DNA from: Leptolyngbya sp. PCC 7375
Lineage (GTDB): Bacteria; Cyanobacteriota; Cyanobacteriia; Phormidesmidales; Phormidesmidaceae
Assembly (NCBI RefSeq): GCF_000316115.1
Contig: NZ_JH993797.1
Coordinates: 1,970,486-2,034,485 of the forward strand
DNA: 64,000 nt
Direction: 5' to 3'
Part shown: positions 35,849 to 45,559 of the stretch, piece after piece
How positions within the stretch are numbered: position 1 is the stretch's first letter
How the letters are laid out: every line of letters begins with the position of its first letter
Translations under genes and position numbers: made by a program
Notes under the pieces: model-generated
Databases searched by the model: none
Seen by the model: the letters and a program-made list of their open reading frames with translations, nothing else
What the model was told of the DNA's origin: nothing

Positions 35849-36769
35849 ATGGCAAGACCCATCCACAGAAATTTAGGTCTGTTATCGCTATTGCTGCTGA
35901 GCTGTCAGAATGTTACATCTAGCTCTACACCAGAGATTACCCAGGCAGACTGTGAGGTGATTCCAGGGTTTGCGTATGTGGAGGGTGGAGACTTTATTGC
36001 AGGTAGCGATCGCACCGAACGCGACTACGCTTATCGCATCAGTGCAGAAGGGTTTGCGGATTCGCCTGAGAATGTGGCTGCAGCCGAAGCGGGCTACCGT
36101 CAGCGGGGTTGGTTTGAGCGGGAACCAGACAGACGCACAGAGACGTTGCCTTCATTCTGCATGGGCCAAAACCTGATCACCAATGCGGACTACCAGGCAT
36201 TCGTGCTAACGACAGGGCATCGATCACCGGGGATTTCGGCAGCGGATTATCAGGAACAGGGCTTTTTAGTCCATGACTACAGTGAGGTAGAGCCTTATGG
36301 GTGGCAGGGGGACCAATATCCAGCAGAACAGGAAAATCACCCGGTGGTGCTGGTCTCCTATGGGGATGCGCTGGCCTATGCTGAGTGGCGATCTAGTGAG
36401 GATGGAGTCAGCTATCGACTACCGACAGCATTGGAATGGGAAAAAGCAGCGCGGGGGACAGATGGACGCTACTTTCCTTGGGGTAGCGAGTGGCAGGATG
36501 ATGGGACGAACTGGGCGAAAACTGGTCCCTATGGGACCAGTGAGGTAAGTACTTATCCCCTGAGTCAGAGTCCTTACGGCATTGAAGATATGGCTGGGAA
36601 TGTGTTTGAGTACACAAGCACTCTGACTAGAGGTGGCGCTGAAGTTTTCCTCAAGGGCTGCAGTTGGGACGATTTCCCTGGTTTTTGCCGTGCTGCCTAC
36701 CAGCATGATCGGCCTGTAGAGTCTCGACATATCCTATTTGGGTTCCGCTTAGTGATAGAAGGTAATTGA
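35849..36769 (+). CDS. SUMF1/formylglycine-generating-enzyme-fold lipoprotein
   Basis: The 306-residue protein has a lipobox (LLLLSC near residue 19), so it is probably lipid-anchored. The SUMF1-type fold follows: IPGFAYVEGGDFIAGSD, QNLITNADYQAFV, HPVVLVSYGDALAYAEWR, YRLPTALEWEKAARG, FPWGSEW, YGIEDMAGNVFEYT, and FGFRLV at the end. A true formylglycine generator needs a pair of nearby Cys in the active site; here two Cys are present (GCSW and GFCRAA) but with wider spacing than in known type I enzymes, so catalytic function is doubtful. It has a good GAGGAG before the ATG. Sulfatase genes are not nearby. Confidence 0.85.
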   Translation: MARPIHRNLGLLSLLLLSCQNVTSSSTPEITQADCEVIPGFAYVEGGDFIAGSDRTERDYAYRISAEGFADSPENVAAAEAGYRQRGWFEREPDRRTETLPSFCMGQNLITNADYQAFVLTTGHRSPGISAADYQEQGFLVHDYSEVEPYGWQGDQYPAEQENHPVVLVSYGDALAYAEWRSSEDGVSYRLPTALEWEKAARGTDGRYFPWGSEWQDDGTNWAKTGPYGTSEVSTYPLSQSPYGIEDMAGNVFEYTSTLTRGGAEVFLKGCSWDDFPGFCRAAYQHDRPVESRHILFGFRLVIEGN

Positions 36770-36880
36770 ATCCTAAGGCCACAGAATTGCAAACTTCCTG
36801 AGCTTTAATAGTGGACGTAGCCTAATAACGGGCTATCCAGATGCTGTATAGTTGCAGCGATGGTATAACCAAAGTATAAA

Positions 36881-37039
36881 TTGATCGTGCAAGACGATAC
36901 GTTTAATCAAAGCGAGATTGGCACAGTGATTGTTGTTGCTATTACATCAAATACGCGCCTAGCGACAGCTCCTGGAAATGTCTTACTACCGTCTAGAGCA
37001 TCAGGTTTATCAAAAACAGCTGTTGCTAACGTATCCCAA
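36881..37039 (+). pseudogene. mazF/pemK toxin remnant
   Basis: The frame opening at a TTG (36881) reads IVQDDTFNQSEIGTVIVV, then AITSNTRLATAPGNVLLP, and ends SKTAVANVSQ. This is the conserved core of the MazF/PemK endoribonuclease family. The N-terminal beta strands that normally precede it (with the conserved GYRRP-type segment) are missing: an in-frame stop lies 12 bases upstream of the TTG. After VSQ the frame continues to 37102, but the residues no longer match the family end. No antitoxin gene is visible. It appears to be a decayed toxin gene with both ends lost. Confidence 0.7.
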
Positions 37040-37108
37040 TTCCCATATTCTACTTCACATCCTGGTAGGTCAACTTTAGAATTAGGGCGTTGCTGTAGAT
37101 AAAGGATT

Positions 37109-37507
37109 ATGGGTCGTTTACATTGGTTATGTCTGCTTAGCCTAGTTTTACTCTTACAAGCCTGTAGCAGTTTTGGCACCGTGCCACCTCAATCAGTCAT
37201 AGAACAAGGCCTAGCCATCAAAATGGCCCAAACCCAGCAGGCACTAATCATTCATCTAGCGCCCAAAGTACCGCAACTGGCCAACGTTAAACTCCGTCAG
37301 GTTGAAGTAACCCTACGCGAACCTCAAGATGACGATATATTTCACGTTCAAGGTACCTACCAAGCTACCATCCAGCTAACCAGTCGAGAAAAAAAAGAAT
37401 CTGGTCCATTTGATCTCTACCTTGCCAGAGAGAAAACAGAAGATACCGTCAGCTGGTTTTTGGTATCCGATGATCATAGGGAATTATTAATAACAAATCC
37501 TACGTAA
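37109..37507 (+). CDS. small lipoprotein of unknown function
   Basis: The 132-residue protein has a classic lipoprotein signal: a basic start, LSLVLLLQAC with the lipobox Cys at residue 19. The mature part (residues 20-132) contains QSVIEQGLAIKMAQTQQALI, then alternating strands with VKLRQVEVTLREP and FHVQGTYQATIQLTSREK. I do not recognise a family. AAAGGATT precedes the ATG. It begins right after the mazF remnant but shares no sequence with it. Confidence 0.75.
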   Translation: MGRLHWLCLLSLVLLLQACSSFGTVPPQSVIEQGLAIKMAQTQQALIIHLAPKVPQLANVKLRQVEVTLREPQDDDIFHVQGTYQATIQLTSREKKESGPFDLYLAREKTEDTVSWFLVSDDHRELLITNPT

Positions 37508-37633
37508 CACAAAGATAGCAGAGTACATTGAGCGTAATTCTGAATGCTCCCTAATCATCAAACTAGAATGAGAAAACTTTCTCTTTGCCCTCAACATCGC
37601 ATACATCATACGTAAATGTGTGAGAAGAGAGGC

Positions 37634-38668
37634 CTATCTTTGATCTATAAGCTGATCGGCAAACTGACGAATAAATCCGAACTTGTTCAACATGGTATTA
37701 AAAGGATCGTCAGTTTTTTTCTGCAACCGGTGTAGATCGTCTGCCACGCCATAAACTCCACCGGGCGTCAGAAAGAGGAACTGAATCAGGTCGGGTTCAG
37801 GTAGAGCATGATCCTCGATGGGAGATGCTTTTGGCAGTAGCGTTTGAGCCATTTGAACAATTTCTTGAGCGACTTGGGCCACCTTGAGGTCAGCCCCCAA
37901 CCCAACCATGCCACCCCCTGGTGTGGGCCGAAAAGAAGCCTCGCCAGATAGAAACGCCGTCAACGATATCGCCCATCTTTCCGATGTGCGCTCATCCATC
38001 ATACCGACGTCCATCAGCACACCATGCACTTGATCAATATCACTTTCAGAGCCCCCTGCCTGGCCAGCATCAATGTTAAAAATAGCCTCGCGCCAGGTTT
38101 GATAATCCGGTGTTATTCTCATGCGGTGATTGGAGGCATTGAACTGCCGTTCGCGCGGATTAGCACCTTGAAATGGTGTTTCACCTAAAAACTCTTTGAT
38201 GGCTTGCAACGCTGCCTCTACACTCTCACCATCATTGTAGTAGAGCATCTCTTTTTTCTGATCGTCGCTGGTTGCAAACGTTAGGTTGTAGAACCAACGC
38301 GTTCCATAGTTACCATTGCGCTTTTTATATCGACGTTTGTGGGTACCTACGCTGACATCCTGTAGTGTGGAGAATTGCAGCTGCCAACGTTTAGTGCCAA
38401 GTAGGGTTTTGCGATCGCACCTAACGTCATCAACCGTCTTATCCAAGGTTAACGTTTCCGACTGTAGCGCCAGGTAGAGCATATACAGGCCATAGGCTCC
38501 CAAAGCCATCAGTAACAAAAACCCATAGGCAGGCACTTCTCCACTAGAAACGATAAGGATAAATCCCAATACTGTTAGGCTCAAAATAATCAGTGGCAAA
38601 ATCAACTCGTTGCGATCGGTGGCACTGACAATAACAAGTTCTAAATCAGTCTGTTTATTAATTCTCAT
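37634..38668 (-). CDS. membrane protein of unknown function
   Basis: The 344-residue protein has two adjacent membrane segments (about residues 22-42, LILPLIILSLTVLGFILIV, and 47-67, AYGFLLLMALGAYGLYMLYL). A PH-like strand region follows (LTLDKTVDDVRCDRKTLLGTKRWQL ... VSVGTHKRRYKKRNG). The C-terminal soluble region (about 180-344) has no domain that I recognise. It lies between a convergent lipoprotein gene and recJ on the same strand, 124 bp away. No function is proposed. Confidence 0.75.
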   Translation of the reverse strand: MRINKQTDLELVIVSATDRNELILPLIILSLTVLGFILIVSSGEVPAYGFLLLMALGAYGLYMLYLALQSETLTLDKTVDDVRCDRKTLLGTKRWQLQFSTLQDVSVGTHKRRYKKRNGNYGTRWFYNLTFATSDDQKKEMLYYNDGESVEAALQAIKEFLGETPFQGANPRERQFNASNHRMRITPDYQTWREAIFNIDAGQAGGSESDIDQVHGVLMDVGMMDERTSERWAISLTAFLSGEASFRPTPGGGMVGLGADLKVAQVAQEIVQMAQTLLPKASPIEDHALPEPDLIQFLFLTPGGVYGVADDLHRLQKKTDDPFNTMLNKFGFIRQFADQLIDQR

Positions 38669-38792
38669 CAGAATAGAAGCACGGCGCTGTTAGCTCAGGC
38701 TAAGCTTACAGTGCCATGGTGTTGCCTCAGCAGACATTCATGAAAAATTAAGACATCAACTCAGGCTTGGGATTGTTCTATCATTCATACAC

Positions 38793-41159
38793 CTATCGAT
38801 CCATAACCGTTTGAGCAACATTTACAGGCACATCAGAAAAGTACTTTCGCTGAAACTGTTCTTCTCGTAAACTCGCTAAGAACAACCGTAGCTTAGTCTG
38901 TTGTTGTTCTGTTGTTGCAGCCAGACTCGCATCATATAGGAGAGTGATGGCCCTAGAGGAAGATAGTAAAGGAGATGGGGAAAGCCCCCCGATTTCTATA
39001 GGCGCATCCAAATCAGTCTCTCTGCTCTGAAACCCTAAACTACCCAATGCAGCTAACCCAGCTCCTAACGCCACCTCTCCCAGCACCAGCTTTGTCATCA
39101 GCTCTGCCACCGTCACACGTGTCTCCGTGCGCGCCAGATACTTGGCAATGCCGACTAGCTGCTTCCACACCTCAACCGGGGGCACCGGCTCAGGCTTGTC
39201 ATAGGCCAACACCAAAGACGTTTGCTGCTGGTTAGCCTGATGAAACCAGGGGCGCAGGTCTTGCCATGTCGTCGGACACTGGGTAACCACCAGCGCATCG
39301 GATACATCTGTTGCAGCAGATTGGGTACGACAATCAATCACCGGCTGCTTGGGTATAGCCATCGACACAACAGTATCAGACTCCACAGAGCGCACATCGA
39401 TCAACCGCACCTCATAGCCGCCATACTGGGGCTTTTTCCGTCGAGAATAGGCATTAAAATCTAGCTCTACCACCACATCACAACGACCCACGGGCAGGTC
39501 ATCTTTATAGTGGCCCCACCACAGTCCCGGAAATCCAGCTGTCGACGTATCGTCCTTGATCAAAAAATGGGTTTTGATAAATCTCAGCTTACGATGCGAG
39601 ATTGGGTCTTTAATCTTCTGATGCCAAGTATTATCAAACCAAGCATTGCGAATCAACAATCGGGGCACCGGATTGCCCATGCCATAGGGCTCTAGCAAAT
39701 TTAGCTGCTGAAATAACGCCTTACCCAGCTCACATACGCTCACTTCCAGGTCCACCTGAATCATCGGACCAGAGGTGGCTCCCACCTGCCGCAGCTGCCG
39801 GTTCAGGGCATCGGCAAACACACCCACATTCTCCACCGGCAACGTCATGCCTGCCGCAAAGGGATGCCCGCCAAAGCTAGTTAATAGATGCGCCTGGTCT
39901 GTCACTAGCTGATACAGATCAATCTGATTCACTGACCGAGCTGAGCCCCGCGCTACCTCACCATCAATGGTGAGCAAAATTGTGGGCTTGCCGTACTCCT
40001 GAGCCACTTGACCAGCAACAATTCCCAATACACCCGTTGGCCATTGAGCATCGGCCAGCACAATTACCTGGGCAGTGGCCATATCTACCCCACTCAGCTG
40101 CTGGCTTACCTGAGTGTAAACATCCTTTTGCAACGCCTTACGACGGGTATTGGCGATTTCCGTCTGTTCTGCTAGCTCCTGACAACGGTCTGGGTCTTGG
40201 CTGGTCAGCAGCTCAACGCAAAACCTGGCATCGCCATGGATACGGCTAACGGCGTTGATGCGGGGACCAATGCCAAAGGAAATGTCCGTAGGGCGATCGC
40301 CGGTTCGACGACACAGCTTCAGTAACTGAGCCACCCCAGGACGAATCGGCTCGTCTGTTGTTAGATGGGTCTGCAGCTGACGAATACCAATTTGTGCCAA
40401 ATAGCGGCAGTCATCGCTCAGCTGCACCAAGTCTGCAATTAGACCAATGGCCACTAAATCCGTCAGCTCTGCCAGAGGTCTAGTGGGTGTCAGACAGTTA
40501 TAGAGTGCTTCGATTAACTTGTAGGCAACCGCAACACCAGACAGGTTAGCCAGGGGATGCTCGGGTTCAAAATAACGTGGGTTAATGATGGCGACCACGT
40601 TCGGTCGCTCATCCGGCAAGGTGTGGTGATCGGTAATGATCACATCGATCCCCAGCGTTCGGGCATGATCGATTTCTTGGAGGTTAGTACTCCCATTGTC
40701 ACAGGTGATCACCAAGGCTGTCCCTGCATCTGCCAGGGCCTCAAGGCCATGGATAGACAGACCATGGGAATCAGTCAGCCGGTTAGGGATAAAGTAGTTG
40801 AGCTGTCCATCTGGAAAAAACTGGCGCAGACCATCCCACAACACCGCCGTAGAGGTAATACCGTCCGCATCAAAATCTCCCCAAATCGTGACGGTTTCTG
40901 GATGCTCCACAGCCTGAAGAATGCGCTCCACAGCTTGCTTCATTTCTGAGCCAAAAGCAGCTGGTGGAGTAGGCTGATAGGTATCAGGGGCAATAAACGC
41001 TGTTAGTTGCTCGGCTGTGCGAATGCCACGTTGCCACAGTAGTTCCGCCGCTCGCTTTGGCGGATTGGGTAAATTCGCAATCGTCTGGACAGTCTCGACC
41101 CAATCGGTGGAAATCGTCTCGCCGTTGGGGAGCTGCCACTGAGGAGTGGGTGTGGTCAA
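38793..41159 (-). CDS. recJ: single-stranded-DNA-specific exonuclease RecJ
   Basis: The 788-residue DHH-family 5'-3' exonuclease acts in recombination and mismatch repair. Motifs: TIWGDFDADGITSTAVL, DNGSTN, VIITDHHTLPD with the DHH triad, INPRY, GVAVAYKLIEAL, FGIGPRINAVSRIHGD, and the DHHA1 part TSFGGHPFAAGMTLP. A C-terminal OB-like region and a cyanobacterial tail follow (about 560-788). No ATG is available near the 5' end; TTG at 41159 (MTTPTPQWQLPN) is the best start. It is longer than the E. coli enzyme of 577 residues by the C-terminal extension. Confidence 0.92.
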   Translation of the reverse strand: MTTPTPQWQLPNGETISTDWVETVQTIANLPNPPKRAAELLWQRGIRTAEQLTAFIAPDTYQPTPPAAFGSEMKQAVERILQAVEHPETVTIWGDFDADGITSTAVLWDGLRQFFPDGQLNYFIPNRLTDSHGLSIHGLEALADAGTALVITCDNGSTNLQEIDHARTLGIDVIITDHHTLPDERPNVVAIINPRYFEPEHPLANLSGVAVAYKLIEALYNCLTPTRPLAELTDLVAIGLIADLVQLSDDCRYLAQIGIRQLQTHLTTDEPIRPGVAQLLKLCRRTGDRPTDISFGIGPRINAVSRIHGDARFCVELLTSQDPDRCQELAEQTEIANTRRKALQKDVYTQVSQQLSGVDMATAQVIVLADAQWPTGVLGIVAGQVAQEYGKPTILLTIDGEVARGSARSVNQIDLYQLVTDQAHLLTSFGGHPFAAGMTLPVENVGVFADALNRQLRQVGATSGPMIQVDLEVSVCELGKALFQQLNLLEPYGMGNPVPRLLIRNAWFDNTWHQKIKDPISHRKLRFIKTHFLIKDDTSTAGFPGLWWGHYKDDLPVGRCDVVVELDFNAYSRRKKPQYGGYEVRLIDVRSVESDTVVSMAIPKQPVIDCRTQSAATDVSDALVVTQCPTTWQDLRPWFHQANQQQTSLVLAYDKPEPVPPVEVWKQLVGIAKYLARTETRVTVAELMTKLVLGEVALGAGLAALGSLGFQSRETDLDAPIEIGGLSPSPLLSSSRAITLLYDASLAATTEQQQTKLRLFLASLREEQFQRKYFSDVPVNVAQTVMDR

Positions 41160-41322
41160 AATAACGGTGAATAGGCTAGTTTTTCTTTTGAAAGATTTTT
41201 ATTTGCAGTAGGTTAGCTAAAATGGGCGGAATTCCGTCTGGTTATGGTGAGGTAGTTCTGTATTGGAGCAAATCCGATAACCAGTAAGCATAGTATGCCG
41301 TGGTGATAGTCAGGAGTATTTC

Positions 41323-42516
41323 GTGAAGCTTGGTGAATGGATTGGCCTGATCAGCATCTTAGCGACTTTCTATATTCTTTGGGCGCTACGGGCAATTTTA
41401 CTGTTGGTGTTTATGGCAGTGGTGCTTGCGATCGCACTTAACAGTTTCGCACGTCGTGTACAGAAAACAGGCATTCCTCGACGATTTGCTGTTCCCCTAG
41501 TACTGACGAGTAGTTTTTTAGTCGTTACCCTCTTTTTAGTTTTAGTAGTCCCCCCCTTTGTCGCACAATTTGAACTGTTAATCGCTCTAATCATTGATGC
41601 TATTCGCGAGCTCCCCGAAACGCTGGCTCAACTTGAAACTTACTTACCCGATCAGTTTCGTTTGCCCGAATTAGAGGAGTTTATCAACTGGGCTACCTCT
41701 CCAGACTCAGCATTACTCAATGCTTTTAACAATTTAGATATTTTCAACAACTTTTTTACATTTTTCAACTCCTCACTGAGAGTCCTACTCCAATTTCTTC
41801 TGGTATTAATCCTATCCCTAATGTTCTTAGGGAATCCAACCATTTACCGCAACACTTTACTACGTCTCATACCATCCTTTTATCGCCGACGAGCAGATGG
41901 TATTTTACAAGATTGCGAAATCGCCCTATGCAACTGGATGGGAGGTATTGTTCTCAATTCAGTTTTTATCTTCTCGTTAAGTTTTGTCGGTCTGTGGGTA
42001 TTACAAATCAAGTTTGTGCTGACTCACGCCCTACTAGCAGGCGTTCTCAACTTTATACCTAACGTCGGCCCCAGCATAAGCGTTATTTTTCCAGCCATGG
42101 TGGCCCTTCAAGACCCCACCAACCCTTTAAAGATTGTTCCAGTTATTATTTGGTATGTCATCATCCAACAGATTGAAAGCTACTGGTTGACGCCAACGGT
42201 AATGGCCCGTCAAATCTCTCTGCCACCAGCATTCACCCTAATTTCCCAAATTTGTTTTGCCTTCATATTTGGTTTTCTCGGTCTTGTGTTAGCCCTACCG
42301 CTTGCTGTTGTCGCTAAAATCTGGCTACAGGAACTCGTAATCAAAGATATTCTTGACCAGTGGGAGGTTCCTAATTTTGCTCCTTGGAAAGTAGCTGTAG
42401 CCAATGGACCTGACAGTCCAGAGTCTCTTCTTGATCAACCGGAACCATTCTCTGGAATCACACCGGACTCCAATGAAGAAGTTAAGGAGACAGGTAGTCC
42501 CATAAATAACGGCTAA
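41323..42516 (+). CDS. AI-2E family transporter (PerM/UPF0118)
   Basis: The 397-residue multi-pass membrane protein begins with two membrane segments (IGLISILATFYILWALRAILLLVFMAVVLAIAL, broken here by normal loops) and has the family C-terminal half: GVLNFIPNVGPSISVIFPAMVAL, then QQIESYWLTPTVMARQISLPP. The family includes AI-2 exporters and sodium/proton antiporters; the substrate here is unknown. Start is GTG at 41323 with AGGAG six bases upstream. The C-terminal 50 residues are hydrophilic. An IS630 element begins 26 bp after the stop. Confidence 0.9.
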   Translation: MKLGEWIGLISILATFYILWALRAILLLVFMAVVLAIALNSFARRVQKTGIPRRFAVPLVLTSSFLVVTLFLVLVVPPFVAQFELLIALIIDAIRELPETLAQLETYLPDQFRLPELEEFINWATSPDSALLNAFNNLDIFNNFFTFFNSSLRVLLQFLLVLILSLMFLGNPTIYRNTLLRLIPSFYRRRADGILQDCEIALCNWMGGIVLNSVFIFSLSFVGLWVLQIKFVLTHALLAGVLNFIPNVGPSISVIFPAMVALQDPTNPLKIVPVIIWYVIIQQIESYWLTPTVMARQISLPPAFTLISQICFAFIFGFLGLVLALPLAVVAKIWLQELVIKDILDQWEVPNFAPWKVAVANGPDSPESLLDQPEPFSGITPDSNEEVKETGSPINNG

Positions 42517-42540
42517 TCTGTTACTTTTCCTTTCTATTAC

Positions 42541-42567
42541 TAAGTAGGTGAACTAAATTAATTACAA
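42541..42567 (+). repeat. left terminal inverted repeat of the IS630 element
   Basis: TAAGTAG, seven variable bases, then AAATTAATTACAA. It matches the right repeat at 22 of 27 positions including the flanking TA. Confidence 0.9.
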
Positions 42568-43626
42568 TAGAAGAGTGTAAAAGATATCCATTCAGGCTTG
42601 TGAGCGAGCCTGTTTCAGTGCCATGAAATTGCAACGAGTGGTGACTCCCGAAACCCGTCATCTGCTTGAGCGGATCTATCGTCACAGCCGCCATCATCAG
42701 GTTCGTCAACGGGCGCATTGTCTACTGCTGTACAGCCAAGATTTCAGTATTTCGCAGCTGATGACGATTTTCTCAGTCGGTCAGAAGACGATCTACAACT
42801 GGCTCAATGAGTGGGAAGACCGCAGCGTCGCCGGTCTATACAATCGTCCGGGACGGGGGCGCAAGCCGACCTTCGATGCAGACCAAAAAGCGCAAATCAA
42901 GCAATGGGCCAAGCAATATCCCCGGCAACTCAAACGCATCGTTCAGAAGGTTCAAGCAACCTGGAACATCACGGTCAGCACTCAGACGATCAAACGGGTC
43001 CTGAAATCGTTGAGAATGAGTTGGCATCGGTTTCGTCGCGGCTTGGGGAGACGGCCTAACCCACAGGAATATGCTCGCAAACAGGTAGCTTTGGAGATCT
43101 TGAAGCGTTTGGAGGAGTTAGGGCACATAGCGTTGTATTACATGGATGAAACCGGCTTTAGCCTGACTCCGACGATTCCTTATGGCTGGCAATCGATAGG
43201 CGAAACTGAGGTCATTCCGAGTACGCGCAGTCGTCACTTGAATATCCTCGGGTTTATGCAACGTCAGGGCGTGCTAGAGAGCTATGTTTCGACTCAGAGC
43301 ATCACCAGTGATGTGGTGATTGCTTGTATTGAGACCTTTTTCTCAACGGTGGATAAAGCAACCGTCATTGTGATGGACCAAGCCCCGATTCATACCAGTT
43401 ACGCCATGCAGGACAAACGCGAGGAATGGAAGGCGAACGATATCTACATTTTTGAGTTACCCACCTATTCACCTGAGTTAAATCAGATCGAAATTGTATG
43501 GCGATTCATGAAGTATGACTGGTTAGAAGCCAAAGCCTACGAGAGTTGGCAAAGCCTAAGAAATCATGTGGAAGAGATGTTACGCGGATTTGGACAAGAC
43601 TTTGTAATTAATTTTGCATAGCTACT
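42543..43626. mobile_element. IS630-family insertion sequence, complete
   Basis: The 1084-bp element is bounded by imperfect terminal inverted repeats: left 42543-42567 and right 43602-43626, sharing AGTAG at the tip and AAATTAATTACAA inside. TA flanks both ends (42541-42542 and 43627-43628), the target duplication expected for IS630/Tc1 elements. It holds one intact transposase gene and sits between the AI-2E transporter gene and ycf46. Confidence 0.92.
42623..43621 (+). CDS. IS630 family transposase
   Basis: The 332-residue transposase appears full length. The N-terminal helix-turn-helix (about 20-75) includes RQRAHCLLLYSQDFSISQL and VGQKTIYNWLNEWE. The DDE catalytic residues are visible in YYMDETGFSL, VIVMDQAPIHTS and LPTYSPELNQIEIVWRFMK. 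No frameshift is present, so the element may be active. The stop TAG lies inside the right terminal repeat. It starts 81 bp inside the left end. Confidence 0.95.
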   Translation: MKLQRVVTPETRHLLERIYRHSRHHQVRQRAHCLLLYSQDFSISQLMTIFSVGQKTIYNWLNEWEDRSVAGLYNRPGRGRKPTFDADQKAQIKQWAKQYPRQLKRIVQKVQATWNITVSTQTIKRVLKSLRMSWHRFRRGLGRRPNPQEYARKQVALEILKRLEELGHIALYYMDETGFSLTPTIPYGWQSIGETEVIPSTRSRHLNILGFMQRQGVLESYVSTQSITSDVVIACIETFFSTVDKATVIVMDQAPIHTSYAMQDKREEWKANDIYIFELPTYSPELNQIEIVWRFMKYDWLEAKAYESWQSLRNHVEEMLRGFGQDFVINFA

Positions 43627-43628
43627 TA
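43602..43628 (-). repeat. right terminal inverted repeat of the IS630 element
   Basis: Read on the minus strand it gives TAAGTAG, seven variable bases, AAATTAATTACAA. The transposase stop codon is within it, and TA at 43627-43628 is the target duplication. Confidence 0.9.
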
Positions 43629-43668
43629 TCTGGGCATCCTGAGCCCAGATACACCTGGATCGTTACCT

Positions 43669-45204
43669 ATGCCCTTTGCTGCCAGCGTTCGTCACCTGCA
43701 AACCTTAATCATGTCGTTTCATCCCATCATTGTGGTGGAAACGGTTGAAGAGGAACGCATACAGCAGCTAATCAACAAAGCCACCCTGGATTTGCAACTC
43801 CCTATCTACGAATGGAGTATTGCCCAAGGGCTAGTCCGACTTGAGGGTAACCGGTATAACCGCTGGCAAAACGAATACGCACCACCTGGAGCCAGTCGTG
43901 CTGCTGTGGATCATGATACGGCTGAGCCTGTTGATGCACTGCGGCACATGCAAGCCGTTGCCCACCGCGCCATCTATTGGCTCAAAGATTTTTCTACCCA
44001 CTTTAACGACCCGGTGGTCACCCGACTTTTTCGCGAAGTTGCCCAGCAGTTTGCCCACAACCAGTCCACTCTCCTGATCTCAGGTGAGCAAGTATCTCTA
44101 TCACGGGAGATCGGACATGAGGCGGTCTATTTTGATATGCCTTTGCCTGATCGGGATGAATTGCATAAAGCCATTGTGGAAGCGGTACAGGCATTACGGG
44201 GACGCATCAAGGTCAAACTAAGCCCAGAGGAAATGCGCACCCTGGTTAGCACAACCCAGGGAATGACGCTAAACCAAACCAAAAAAGTGATTGCCTACGC
44301 CGCCCTAGAAGACGGTCACCTGACAGCCAAGGACATTAGTCGAGTCCTAGAGCGAAAGATGCAAATTATCCGTGAAAGCGGTTTACTCGACTATATACCG
44401 GTTGAAAAAAACACGGCTGAGCTGGGCGGTTTCGACAACTTAAAACATTGGTTAAATCGTGCTCGCACAGGCTTTAGCCCCCAGGCTCAGGCACTAAATC
44501 TCACACCCCCGAAGGGCATCTTAATCGTAGGCATCCAGGGCTGTGGAAAATCCTTAGCGGCTAAAACCATTGCCCGTGAATGGCAAATACCCTTGCTCAA
44601 GCTGGATGCTGGTCGCCTCTACGATAAGTATGTGGGCGGCTCAGAAAAGAACTTTCGCCAAGCTGTTTCTCTAGCTGAGAAAATGGCCCCCGCTGTTCTG
44701 TGGATTGATGAAATCGAAAAAACCATGGGGGGTACCCAGAGTATGGATACGGACGGTGGTTTAAGCCGTCGTCTCTTTGGTTCGTTCTTAACCTGGCTCC
44801 AGGAAAAATCCCAAGAAGTTTTTGTTGTTGCCACAGCCAATGATATCTCACAGCTGCCGCCTGAACTGCTACGCAAGGGACGCTTTGATGAGATTTTCTT
44901 TGTGGACTTACCCGATGCACAAGACCGCATCAAAATTCTTACCATTCATCTCAATCGCCACCACCAAACTCCCGGAAATTTCAACATGGCCGAACTGGTT
45001 CAGGCTACCGAGGGCTTTAGCGGTGCCGAAATTCAGCAAATTATTGTATCAAGCTTGTATCAGTCCATACACGAGCAGTGCTCACTCGATACAGCGTTAC
45101 TGGTTCAAGCCATTAAAACAACCGTTCCTTTATCGATCTCTCGTCGAGAAGACATCCAAAGACTGCGTTGTATGGCGACCGATCGATTTGTACGAGTTAA
45201 GTAA
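43669..45204 (+). CDS. ycf46: Ycf46-like AAA+ ATPase
   Basis: The 511-residue protein is the cyanobacterial/plastid Ycf46 type. The N-terminal half (about 1-250) has the family-specific [19 protein letters not shown] and [12 protein letters not shown]. The AAA+ module (about 265-500) has Walker [36 protein letters not shown], Walker [10 protein letters not shown], sensor 1 [30 protein letters not shown] with the arginine finger, and the C-terminal lid with GFSGAEIQQ. The family has been linked to photosynthesis and inorganic carbon use in Synechocystis. It begins 43 bp after the IS630 element, so its promoter may have been displaced or supplied by the insertion. Confidence 0.93.
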   Translation: MPFAASVRHLQTLIMSFHPIIVVETVEEERIQQLINKATLDLQLPIYEWSIAQGLVRLEGNRYNRWQNEYAPPGASRAAVDHDTAEPVDALRHMQAVAHRAIYWLKDFSTHFNDPVVTRLFREVAQQFAHNQSTLLISGEQVSLSREIGHEAVYFDMPLPDRDELHKAIVEAVQALRGRIKVKLSPEEMRTLVSTTQGMTLNQTKKVIAYAALEDGHLTAKDISRVLERKMQIIRESGLLDYIPVEKNTAELGGFDNLKHWLNRARTGFSPQAQALNLTPPKGILIVGIQGCGKSLAAKTIAREWQIPLLKLDAGRLYDKYVGGSEKNFRQAVSLAEKMAPAVLWIDEIEKTMGGTQSMDTDGGLSRRLFGSFLTWLQEKSQEVFVVATANDISQLPPELLRKGRFDEIFFVDLPDAQDRIKILTIHLNRHHQTPGNFNMAELVQATEGFSGAEIQQIIVSSLYQSIHEQCSLDTALLVQAIKTTVPLSISRREDIQRLRCMATDRFVRVK

Positions 45205-45242
45205 ATCTTTCAAGATGTAACTCTATCGGGGGACAACAACAC

Positions 45243-45368
45243 TGAGATCGGCCTTTTCCGAGAGTTTATGTAAACGCTTACTAATGAGATCGGCCTTTTC
45301 CGAGAGTTTATGTAAACGCTTACTAATGAGATCGGCCTTTTCCGAGAGTTTATGTAAACGCTTACTAA
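45243..45368. repeat. three perfect tandem copies of a 42-bp unit
   Basis: Copies at 45243-45284, 45285-45326 and 45327-45368 are identical (starting TGAGATCGGCC and ending CGCTTACTAA). There are no spacers between them, so this is not a CRISPR. It begins 39 bp after the ycf46 stop. The minus strand is open through the repeats, but a protein is not supported. Confidence 0.95.
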
Positions 45369-45559
45369 GCGGATCTTACAGTTTCTAACAGACGGACGGT
45401 GTTTTCGGGAATTCTCTGAAAAAGCCCTGTAACGTTGAGTACTTGCTCTTTTGCTCACAACTTTTTGACGCGTCAGGTATTTGGACACAGTAGTCAACTG
45501 ATCTGACATACCCGTTAGCTGACCTGACACACTATCTTACCGTTTTGGAGAAACCTCCC

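Noticed and set aside
36907..37179. 90-codon open frame on the minus strand
   Set aside because: It is antisense to the mazF remnant and the lipoprotein gene start; the plus-strand reading explains the conserved residues.
45243..45368. Possible CRISPR array
   Set aside because: The three 42-bp units are head to tail with no spacers, and no cas gene is nearby.
45210..45530. 106-codon open frame on the minus strand through the 42-bp repeats
   Set aside because: The frame exists because the repeat length is a multiple of three and has no stop in that phase. There is no ribosome binding site, and the protein has no family look outside the repeats.
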